64,000 nucleotides of DNA, from NCBI GenBank assembly GCA_963995525.1, contig OZ023206.1:4166295-4230294 (forward strand), in the 5' to 3' direction. The stretch is from Escarpia spicata (Eukaryota > Annelida > Polychaeta > Sabellida > Siboglinidae). Below are positions 28,171-38,121 of the stretch, piece after piece (positions within the stretch are counted from its first letter, which is position 1; every line of letters starts with the position of its first letter). A program made the translations under genes and the position numbers. The notes under the pieces are model-generated. The model was given only the letters and a program-made list of their open reading frames with translations, was not told where the DNA came from and did no database searches.

Positions 28171-29390
28171 TACCGTTGTTTACATAAATAAAAGCTCTCG
28201 CCTCCGGCTCTATTATAGCAATGATCACAATGTGTTGTTTTCGTTAGTGCTGTTGAATTTGGTGTACAGGTGCGTGTCGGCTGCTTAAAGCCCATAGCTG
28301 AGATCGAGAGCGCCGCCTGGTATCTTCACCGATTGTGTTTGATCAGATAAATAGAGCTACGCCGAACCAGTCACCCCGATGTGTCCCTCTAGACCGGTGA
28401 AAAGGTTGTTATGCATGGCCGACTGTGTTGAATACGGGCGTTATTTCGAGCAGCGGGTTTGCGTGCGCTGACACGGTCTTCGTTGCTACACTGTATACGT
28501 GGTATTTGGTATGACATCGTTCCATCGTTGTATTGATCGAACAATGTGTTATTGTAAGCTAGCACTTGCGCAATTTCTGTTGATCAATACGAGCTTTGAT
28601 CAAGTTATAATACCAAAGTGCTACCTATTCGCCACAAGTTTAAATGCAAATCATTTTTCAACAATTACTGTTTTAAAATGTCTAGACATTATAGAAATGA
28701 AAACGTTATTATTGATGTATAAAGCTTACTACTGCTGTTTACCATCAAACATTCAACGTCTATTTGTTAGGCGGGAAACGTCGCACTCGTTGAGAGCTAA
28801 CCATGATTTAGAACGGCTCCGCGTTCATTCCACAATGAGATCGATGCATCTCTGTGTCTACGGAGCGCGGTTGTGGAATTCTCTGAGTAAAGACGTAAAC
28901 ACATTAATAATATAATTACAATTCAATATAAAAACAAAAAACGTTGATTTCACAAATATATTACCGTTGTTTACATAAATAAAACCTTTGGGCTCCCGCT
29001 TTATCATAGCAATGATCACAATATGTTGTTTTCGTTAGTGTTGTTGAATTTGGTGTGCAGGTGCGTGTCGACTGCTTAAAGACCATAGCTGAGATCTTCA
29101 CCGATTGTGTTTGATCAGATAACTAGAGCTGTCACCAGTCGAACCAGTCACCCCGGTGTGTCTCTCTAGACAGGTGAAAAGGTTGTTATGCATGGCCGAC
29201 TGTGTTGAATACGGGCGTTATTTCGAGCAGCGGGTTTGCGTGCGCTGACACGGTCTTCATAGCTACACTGTATACGCGGTATTTTGTATGACATCGTGCC
29301 ATCGTTGTATTGCTCAAACAATGTGTTATTGTAAGCGAGCACTTGCGCAATTTCTGTTGATCAATACGAGCATTGATCAACTTCTTCCAG
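28171..29390 (+). mobile_element. A-module LINE C-terminal fragment and partial tandem repeat, unit 1
   Basis: 28499-28915 reads KCLDIIEMKTLLLMYKAYYC, LPSNIQRLFVRRETSHSLRA and MRSMHLCVYGARLWNSLSKD, the C-terminal end of a LINE reverse-transcriptase protein. A second, shorter copy of the preceding sequence starts at 28967 (796 bp after 28171) and runs to about 29390, where it meets the hairpin. The B modules carry a related but different version. Confidence 0.72.
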
Positions 29391-29493
29391 TAGACACACG
29401 CAGCATGTCCCTCCACTAGCATGGAGACAAAAGAAAGACGCCAATGTTGTCTCCAAGCTGGTCGAGAGACATGTTGCGCCGTGTCTACTGGAA
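29356..29493. repeat. Two adjacent hairpins, unit 1
   Basis: 29356-29381 is GTTGATCAAT, a 6-base loop, then ATTGATCAAC, a perfect 10-bp stem. Next, 29385-29493 is a long fold-back: TTCCAGTAGACAC pairs with GTGTCTACTGGAA at the far end, GCATGTCCCTC pairs with GAGAGACATGT with few mismatches, and GGAGACAA pairs with TTGTCTCC inside. It may be a small fold-back element or a structured RNA; expression is unknown. Confidence 0.75.
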
Positions 29494-30465
29494 CAAACCA
29501 AAGCTCGTACTGGTCAACAGAAATAGCGCTAGGGCTTTCGTTCAAATTTATTTACAAGTCTTAGTGCTCGCTGAAATTAACACAGTAACAAACGTCATTT
29601 ATTTGATGAATTCTGGGGAACCATATTCTGCGTCTATGTGTGTGTGAGAGTGTGAATATGTTTAAGAACATAAATTCATCTTTTTCGACACAAGTCGTCT
29701 GGCGCATTGGTGTGACTCGTTATAATAATAATATATGTTATTTAATATAACCCAGATCAAAATTTGTTCAGTGCAGTTCACAATATATTAAAATACATAA
29801 AGTAGATCAATGACCGATGTAGAATACCTGTCCTAGCGAATTAAATAAATATTTATAACTTATATAAATGATTCGATCACTCGCTAAGAAATAGGTCATA
29901 CGTGGCGATTTTTCTGACTGCTTTCCAACATATGGACAAAGGTAAAGTAACTGCACTGGTTCCGTCCCTTGTGTGTGTGTGGGGGGGGGTGGAGACAAGA
30001 TTAGCCCCGCAACATTTAGAGAAAGTTAATGCATCTTGAGGTGCAATTTGAGGATTTGGGCGATCGCCAAGGGGGCTGCAAATCGGGTTTTTTGGAGAAC
30101 CTCGAGGTGGGTTGTTATGGTGAGCTACTAGGGGTGGAATTGGAGGTTTTTGGAGAGCCTCAGCGTAGGTCATGTTTGGCGAACCTGAAGGGGTGTGTGA
30201 AAATCGTTTTTTTTTATAGAGCCTGAGCCCCCCCCCCCCCCCTTAATATTCACCACGTTCGAACGCCAATGCAAACATATAACACATAGCCCAAGCTAAT
30301 GTTAGCATGGCCATGACATGGTGCTAATCAGGCTGGATTTCATGAAGTACTCCTCTCCACGGTTCTCTTTGTAGTCAGTAGGATTAAAGACTGAGTTCTG
30401 AACGAACATACCATTGAATCCGCATGACATGTTTCATCATACTATTTTGATACAGGCCCAACGCT
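29494..30465. other. A-module spacer, unit 1
   Basis: No gene seen. At 30030-30230 short related phrases of the form GGTTTTTTGGAGAACCTC recur three to four times at about 60-75 bp spacing, a diverged minisatellite, ending in a poly-C run (about 30228-30242) that is shorter in unit 3. Confidence 0.45.
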
Positions 30466-30605
30466 CTCAGTAATCAACAATCTCAGTAATCAACAATCTC
30501 AGTAATCAACAATCTCAGTAATCAACAATCTCAGTAATCAACAATCTCAGTAATCAACAATCTCAGTAATCAACAATCTCAGTAATCAACAATCTCAGTA
30601 ATCAA
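30466..30605. repeat. 16-bp minisatellite, about 8.75 copies, unit 1
   Basis: The unit is CTCAGTAATCAACAAT. Unit 3 has about 14.75 copies of the same repeat, a difference of six units. Confidence 0.96.
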
Positions 30606-31050
30606 GCGGTTGCAGTCATCTTAGGAATACACATATTAATAATGACGTATGGTTACTAATATGGTTTATCTGAGGAAGGTTGGTTTTGGACATGTTGGTC
30701 TTAAAATGGTGCAATCCCGTAAACATGTCGACTTTCTGTCTTTCGTGCGCAGTCTCCGTCATTATAACATAGCCGATAGATCTCCGTCACCATGAATTAA
30801 CTCTCCGTCATTTGATGTTTAACGAACAAACAATTTGCGAATTGTTTTGCATAATTTTCCGTGCACTGTTTTCATAATATAACTTGTTTCGTGTATATTA
30901 AACATATTTAACATGTTTCGATGACATAACCATCTGGACATCATGAGCTGACAGTTAGTTTGTTCAACTGTCGATGACGAGGTGCACATATGATATTTAC
31001 CGACACGGCAAATAAACATCGATCTGAAAATCTTATTTCAACGATAGTTC

Positions 31051-31058
31051 TATAAAAG
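31051..31058 (+). promoter_or_regulatory. TATA-box candidate, unit 1
   Basis: TATAAAAG precedes a GC-richer stretch by about 20 bp. A small open frame follows (31251-31439). The motif is preserved in unit 3 (48425-48432). The combination suggests a possible plus-strand promoter, but no initiator is evident. Confidence 0.3.
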
Positions 31059-31277
31059 TCTGGTCAGGGAGGACGGCTAGAAGCTGTACCAGTAGGCGAT
31101 AGTGTGCGTGCGTCCGTGTGCGTGTGTGCGTGTGTATGTGCGTGTGCTTGTGCCTGTGTGAGCAAATATGTGGACTTTATTGGTAATTGTTTTATATTTT
31201 AGAATTAGTCCTCGTATGATTTAATCTCAGTTTACAGTTACAGTGGTCATGTGACCGTCACAATAAAATGCAATGTT

Positions 31278-31439
31278 TTACAAATGATCGCAAATCGTTG
31301 CTTCTGGTACGTCTATCAAATGTATAACGGTTGGGAACAACACTACATTCGGCATCTTAAAAGCTACCTGTTAGAAATACAACAAGATGTCTTACCGTAT
31401 GAGTTTGTGCCTGGCGAATCGTTCACACCACTACCGTAG
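31278..31439 (+). CDS. Small open frame of unknown function, unit 1
   Basis: From the ATG near 31284 about 51 codons read MIANRCFWYVYQMYNGWEQH and end LPYEFVPGESFTPLP. Composition looks protein-like, with many aromatic and charged residues, but I recognise no family. A possible acceptor (TACAGTTACAG) lies at about 31243, so it could be a last exon. The unit 3 copy (48658-48813) keeps the frame with one residue changed. It could equally be chance. Confidence 0.22.
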   Translation, partial: LQMIANRCFWYVYQMYNGWEQHYIRHLKSYLLEIQQDVLPYEFVPGESFTPLP

Positions 31440-32442
31440 TGGGTCCAAGTGGGAGAGTTTCAAATGTCCTACACCGACTGCCACGCACCTGGCCGCCGCT
31501 GAATATACTAGACTGACTGTTCCAGCTTTTCGCACGCCGTGTAAAACCACAAAAGACACAACATGCACAAAAATAGACACATAGTTTGTGTATGTACAGA
31601 GACGAATTAGCAGTTACGTTGAACGCCGATGCACATGGTAGTGTGTCGGTGTTTGCTTTCCGTAAGTCAGTATGCTATTATTGTTGTGCCTGTCTTCGTG
31701 AGTCATCCACGGTGCATGAAAGGCCGGGACAATCAATGCGAGTTAGCCAAGTGCACATCATCCGGTGTAGTACACTCGAAACCTGCACAATTAAAAACAC
31801 AACAGTAGAGGCTTGAACGTAGACTGAAAACAATACGGTAGTGCTTTTGACATAGGTTCAACATACTCTTGTCGCGTTGATAATTATACGACATTCTTGG
31901 ATTTGAATGTCTCAATTGAACCCAAAATCGGCGTCGTCTTCGGCCAGACATGATTCCAGGTACTACACTGCACCAGTTATCATGCATGACGTACAACAAA
32001 TTCACATTGAATAGCGTAATAAGTAATAAAAAAATCCTAATGACCCTAAGTGCTTCAACCAAGGGGAGTACCTATGCAGCGTAAAGTAAAAGATTGCCAA
32101 ACTATGAATCTAATCGAGAAGAAGGATGATGTATTTATGCTAGGCAACTAAGACGTTGTAAGTTGTATTCAGCACATATTTTCTACAAACTGCCAAAACA
32201 CATATTTGGTGCTAAAATAACTGTTGTTTCGGAGGAGAATATTTCCTTACACATGGAACTTTTATTTCCAGACTTGCGCATTAAGGGCCGGAACTGCATT
32301 ATTTTACAACTGCAGTATTTGATGCTACAACGTTATTATTATCATATATGTGTCTTATTGGGGTTGACCAATCGTCGGTATTTGCCTCTTTCTGTAGCAT
32401 ACACTATTGCAACTGCACGTGTTATTAGTAAACTTGAATATT

Positions 32443-32443
<1 letters not shown>

Positions 32444-32480
<37 letters not shown>

Positions 32481-32551
32481 CGTGCGCGTGTGCGCGTGTG
32501 CCTGTGTGCGTGTGGGTATATATATATATATACGCGCGCGCACACACACAA
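32444..32551. repeat. Compound TG-CG-TA-CG-CA tract, unit 2
   Basis: Same structure as in unit 1 with shorter TG and TA runs. Confidence 0.95.
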
Positions 32552-33630
32552 CCGCCAAAATACACCGACGTAGATAGACTGATATTTTGTTTATTTTATA
32601 TTATTGATATCATCATATCTGTGTTTACACATTTTTTTCTGGGGAGAGGTGGGGGCTGAGACCAGAAGAAAGTACCAGTAACTCTATCTGTGGTAGGACA
32701 TTAAAGTTCCAAGATGACACTTGGTGCACCTTTGTCGTACAAATAGCGATGCGTATTGCACCAATCTCGAGTCAGTTGTTGCGGGGACCGAGGTCGATAG
32801 GCCTATTACTTGGCCACTAAATGCACAAACAAACTAGTTTCACGTAATTAGCGTTAATGGCAAACGTGCAACGAAATCTATTATCCAATGGGAGCAATGT
32901 TGTTGTTATAAGTGATATTAGTTTTTTGTAAAGTTGATAATGTGATAGATCGTCGGTCCCACATTCCCCTGTGACAACGTTCTGCAAACTCTACAAGTTT
33001 CCAAGAGCTAGGAACCGGACATTTTCGAGAGCAACCAAAAATGGTCTTGTTCTACAACACAACAGTGTTTGTTGTCCGTACCATGGCACGGTTCTGGTGA
33101 GATATATGTGACTTGTGAGTTTTCGCCATGGAATTGGCGTACCACTCGCTCAGTAGGAGGATACTGAGTTTCGAGTTCAGCTTTGCGTTCTGAAACTCAT
33201 TTTTCGGACATTTGAACACATTGAAAATACTGCTTCGGGGAAGACAAACGTGTCTTCGTCTATGTGGAAGTTTCGACATAAAGTTGTCATCCGTGCATAG
33301 TTGTCATTCATGCTGAACTTTCTACATTTCAAGTTCACCAGATAATTTTGTGGCGAAGACGATGCGCCTATCGAACATGCCAACCCAATGTCTGACGGAG
33401 TTCTGGACAACCTACTGACCGCCTTCACTGGTCAATTTGCCGACTTCGCTGCTTCTTTGCAAATTCATTTAGCGCACAGCCTGATGTTGTCAACGTTGTT
33501 GCAATCATAAGAACACAAAGCTGCTTTGCATGATAATCTCTAAGACTGCAACATCATAAGGGTTTGAAACAAGAATGTTTTACTATGAAAGAAAACCTCG
33601 TGCTTTTATGGCCGATAACAGGTGTTATGA

Positions 33631-33671
33631 CAGACAGACAGACAGACAGGGACAGACAGACAGGCAGACGG

Positions 33672-33754
<83 letters not shown>

Positions 33755-33840
33755 GGGACAGACATACAGGGACAGACAGACAGCCAGACGGACAGACGGA
33801 CAGACGGACAGACGGACAGACAGATAGACAGATAGACAGA
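33631..33840. repeat. (CAGA)n microsatellite, unit 2
   Basis: About 210 bp, nearly twice as long as in unit 1, with GGGACAGACA interruptions. Confidence 0.95.
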
Positions 33841-34498
33841 TGTACTTTATTTAGACATATCACTCAACAAATGAGTACGTAAAACATGTAAATATAATAA
33901 TCACATATAAGAGAAGTTTAACATAAGAGAAATTTATTGGTATATGCTAATGCTGTAAAATACAATAAACACCTAGGAATAAGTTGCGGTGTCGGACTAG
34001 TACCCACTCAAATAACTACCCAAATAATACAATGCAATTATGAAGTGTGGGTCTGGGACCAGAGGCTAAAATGCCGCTCTCACTGGAGCCACCCAAGTAT
34101 AATTAAAGGCATATAATGGTGTACAGCAATACAGGCATAGATCGGTGAACACACTGACTGATAACAGGCTTACAACATGACAATATACATGATTATGGCT
34201 ACTCAAACAAAAAGGCACCAAAAAAGGTAGTCTCGTACGTTGTTCGCTCATGGTGGCAACTTTAGCTATTTCCGCTTTTAAATAGCGCTTGGTACGTGTG
34301 CGAATAATGGTGTTTAATGTACATTGCAAACCCGCATAAGCCGTTTTTACTCAATCATGTGCATTACTGACTATACATAGCAAGGTGTATCTCAGACATT
34401 GTTTCGCAAATTCGTGTTGCACCATGATTTTGCATTGACGACATGTGCCATTGTTCTGGTGAATCGGTAAATCTTGAAGGTAAATCATGAAGATCGCC

Positions 34499-35647
34499 CT
34501 AACTCGCGCAGCCGGAGACCAATTTCCAATCGATAACACGATGTCCGATTTTGAGTGTTTCATTCGTTCCATGAGTCGTGTTTGTTCGGAATACGAACGG
34601 CACGTCGTCGTAAAGTTTGCTACACGGGAGCGTGAGTAGGTCGGATTTGACGGACTCCGTGCTGTGGTTGTACCAGGTCGAGACGCACTTCTCTCTGTCG
34701 AAGCGTCCATGTTTGAGGAAGACACTCGGGTCTCGCGGCGCCGGGAGCACGAGCTGGGAGAACGGACGCCGACACAGCGGGAACACGGCTGATTTGGGGT
34801 ACGTGTTACTGGGCCTATAGGCCGGGTCCTCGTCCCACAGCGACACGTCGTTTTCTCGGTAGAACGACAAGTCGAGGAAGGGGAACTTCCACGTGAATCC
34901 TCTGATCGACGTCGAGTTGGCGGCGTAAAATTTCCAGCGGTACAGCGCCGACCTGTTAACGACATACGTCGGTAATAATGACGCAAATGCCTCGATGACT
35001 CGCTTCTTCTGCGCGGTGGGTATAATCAGGTCTACCTCATCGTCCCACGGCATACGGCCGTGGTGGCGGTAGGAGCCGACCAGTGTGCCCCAGTACATGA
35101 AGTACGTCACATTTGCCTTGTCCGCCACTTCTGTGAATCGACGCAGGATGTGATTCAAGATGGCGGCGTCGGCGTTCGACATTGCATTGCGAAATTGGCG
35201 CGGCACCGTGAATGTAGCATTCGAGGGTTTGTTTACCCTTGTCGGCACCGTGGTTGTAATATACGAGGTTTTGATTACCGTGACCGGCACCGTGGTCGTA
35301 ATTGGTGAGGCTTTGGTTACCGTGACCGGCACAGTGCTTGTAGGCCTAGTTGTCGAGGGTTTAGTTGTTTGGGATATATTTACCGGCACCGTGCTTGTAA
35401 TAATCGAAAGTTTGTCTACTTTCACCGTGCTTGTAGTATTCGAGGTTTTGTCTACCTTTACTGGCACTGTGCTTGTAATATTCCAGTATTTGTTCACCTT
35501 TATGATCATCGGCATAGGTATTGGCTTAGGCTTAGTAAACTTCAACTCGGAAGTGACGTATAACGTGACGATAACGAGAATAGTGACGAGAAAAACAGCC
35601 GTCTGCAAGACGCGGCGTCTTATTTGGAGATATGTCGATGACGTCAT
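34499..35647 (-). CDS. LicD/fukutin-like type II membrane transferase, copy 2
   Basis: 382 residues from the ATG at 35647. Same architecture as copy 1: basic head, anchor (AVFLVTILVIVTLYV) at about 15-31, a longer Thr-rich stem with TTTVPV/TSTVPV repeats, then the LicD domain with YFMYWGTLVGSYRHHGRMPW and DDEVDLII at about residues 182-208. It has 28 extra stem residues (about 116-143) relative to copy 1. The predicted protein is identical to copy 3. The acceptor-like polypyrimidine stretch upstream is kept. The frame is intact, so it may be functional. Confidence 0.85.
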   Translation of the reverse strand: MTSSTYLQIRRRVLQTAVFLVTILVIVTLYVTSELKFTKPKPIPMPMIIKVNKYWNITSTVPVKVDKTSNTTSTVKVDKLSIITSTVPVNISQTTKPSTTRPTSTVPVTVTKASPITTTVPVTVIKTSYITTTVPTRVNKPSNATFTVPRQFRNAMSNADAAILNHILRRFTEVADKANVTYFMYWGTLVGSYRHHGRMPWDDEVDLIIPTAQKKRVIEAFASLLPTYVVNRSALYRWKFYAANSTSIRGFTWKFPFLDLSFYRENDVSLWDEDPAYRPSNTYPKSAVFPLCRRPFSQLVLPAPRDPSVFLKHGRFDREKCVSTWYNHSTESVKSDLLTLPCSKLYDDVPFVFRTNTTHGTNETLKIGHRVIDWKLVSGCAS

Positions 35648-36413
35648 TCTTGTGTGTTCTCTCGATAGCGAACGACGTGTCGTCAGCCACGAAGCGACGG
35701 GCACCTGGTCTTCAGCTCGATGTGCTGAAACGAAGATGATGTAATCCCGTTTAATAAAGTACGGAATCCAACGAAACCAAACGCAGGAAGTAAGATTATT
35801 ACGCAAAATCTGGAAAAGACAAGGAAACTGTATTGGCTATGTGAAGAGACAGAGAGAGACAGAGCATCTTGTGAAACGAAGCAGAGGTCGCACCACCAGT
35901 GTAGGGCCTGGTGTATTTGTGCCCAGAGTCATACAAACTCATTGGCCCCATCCATTAACTTTAACTGGTCGCTCTTATATTTATGTTTATAAAACATCGT
36001 CAAACTAATAAACCCGTTCTATGTTGTTGTCGGTTTCGGTAAGAAACTGTGGGAACACCAGTTTGCCTTGGCGTTGTTCCCATAGATAAATGTACTTTTT
36101 TTCTCAACCTTCGGGGTTTGCTGACGAGGAGAACAACCACCTAAGACTGCTGTCCTTCGTCATTATGTACTCAGGAAACACCAGCAGAACGTTTGAAACA
36201 GTTTAGTGTTGATATCGTTCCCATAAATAACTGTACTGTTTGCCCACTTCAAAAGGTTGTTTACGGGATAATGCACCACCCCAGACGAAGCAGCAACAGC
36301 CGTTTGTGATGTCGGGGGTGGTACCTTCAATACATGGAGTCAAACATTTTACCGTTGTTTACATAAATAAAAGCTCTCGCCTCCGGCTCTATTATAGCAA
36401 TGATCACAATGTG

Positions 36414-38121
36414 TTGTTTTCGTTAGTGCTGTTGAATTTGGTGTACAGGTGCGTGTCGACTGCTTAAAGCCCATAGCTGAGATCGGGAGCGCCGCCTGGT
36501 ATCTTCACCGATTGTGTTTGATCAGATAAATAGAGCTACGCCGAACCAGTCACCCCGATGTGTCCCTCTAGACCGGTGAAAAGGTTGTTATGCATGGCCG
36601 ACTGTGTTGAATACGGGCGCTATTTCGAGCAGCGGGTTTGCGTGCGCTGACACGGTCTTCATTGCTACACTGTATACGTGGTATTTGGTATGACATCGTT
36701 CCATCGTTGTATTGATCGAACAATGTGTTATTGTAAGCTAGCACTTGCGCAATTTCTGTTGATCTATACGAGCTTTGATCAACTTATAATACCAAAGTGC
36801 TACCTATTCGCCACAAGTTTAAATGCAAATCATTTATCAACAATTACTGTTTTAAAATGTCTAGACATTATAGAAATGAAAACGTTATTATTGATGTAGA
36901 AAGCTTACTACTGCTGTTTACCATCAAACGTTCAACGTCTATTTGTTAGGCGGGAAACGGCGCACTCGTTGAGAGCTAATCATGATTTAGAACGGCTCAG
37001 CGTTCATTCCACAATGAGATCGATGCATCTCTGTGTCTACGGAATGCGGTTGTGGAATTCTCTGAGTAAAGACATACAACCAATAATTATATATTTACAT
37101 TTAAATATAAATATTAAAACGTCTATTTCACAAACATGTTACTGTGGAAATGTAATTGTTAAACGTATTGAATCATGCTAACTAATATATTATAACCTGT
37201 CTATTGTGCAACACAATAAATCCATTGAGAGGGTACACATTATGTGTTGATTATTGTGTGTGAAAAAGGAAAACGTACACACTCTTACCTTAATATGATT
37301 GTTAGGGGTAATCTGACAGAAAAGTAACTGACTTCGTGTTTACCCCCTTCAAACATCGTATACACAGGTGTGTGTATATGGTATTTTGTAGATTACGTAT
37401 AATTATATCGCATCAAATAGATAGACCGCTTCTACTATAATCAGAGTCATGTGTGGTGAGAGTGGATAGTTCGTCCATTTTATATGGAGCGCACTTTTGA
37501 AAATGTAATAGCGGCAATGGGTGGTCTAAAAGCAACTAGAAATTAGAAGCACATCTCTTAAGTCTATTCCGAACTCCCCATCTCGAACCACGTTCTTCTT
37601 ACTGTTCGTAGTACCGGGGGAATCACAGTCAATGTTTGGAGGTGATATGTCCGTGCGGTTCACCCGTGGCCCGCTTAGCGAAACATGTTTTGCTGCTGTC
37701 GATTCCAGTAGCAGACACACACAGCCAAAAGAGTCACAACGCGCCAGCCCGGCCGCCTTTCCACGCGTGTGACGCCCCACTGCGTGTTCACGCCAGCGGC
37801 GTTTACTCCAGCGCAGCCCGGGCAGCTGTGCATTAAAACAATATTACCAAATAGTACACCGAAATTATACACATACATAACGCTGCGTATCTCCAACCCC
37901 ATGTGATATAATGTTCACTCGACAACGATTCACAATAACTCTTTGCAATCAATAAATGTATTCCGGCAACAACGCGTAATAGTCATTATTCGTATTAATA
38001 CGTCTGCATATTGACAACATTATTATCATGATTAGTCTACTCACGGGTTAAATACCCCAACTCATGTCCCCTGGCATCGACCGGCAAGTTTCTGTTCCTG
38101 TCACTTGCCCAGCGTCGAGTG
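36414..38121. repeat. B-module 1.7-kb sub-repeat, first copy, unit 2
   Basis: Begins TTGTTTTCGTTAGTGCTG and ends CAGCGTCGAGTG, 1708 bp. It contains a LINE RT C-terminal fragment (36678-37180: KCLDIIEMKTLLLM, a stop, then MRANHDLERLSVHSTMRSMH and GMRLWNSLSKDI) and a frame-broken copy of the candidate signal-anchor exon (minus strand, about 37560-37830). Confidence 0.88.

Larger units (their letters stand above)
24014..32034. repeat. Segmental array unit 1 (A type), 8.0 kb
   Basis: The unit starts TCCTAATGACCCTAAG and ends just before the same words at 32035. Order inside: LINE family A scrap (about 24290-24430, LPLSVAYTIATARVISKLEY), TG/TA/CA tract, unknown spacer, CAGA tract, LicD-like gene (minus), LINE 3' fragments, hairpin, 16-bp minisatellite, TATA-like motif and small open frame. 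Its left flank is LINE family B, unlike the other units, so this is the array's left edge. The junction words share AAATCC with both sides, a possible microhomology. Confidence 0.93.

Noticed and set aside
29186..29545. 119-codon minus-strand frame (also at 46472-46831)
   Set aside because: It spans the fold-back hairpin and the duplicated A-module sequence and has no recognisable domain; probably chance.
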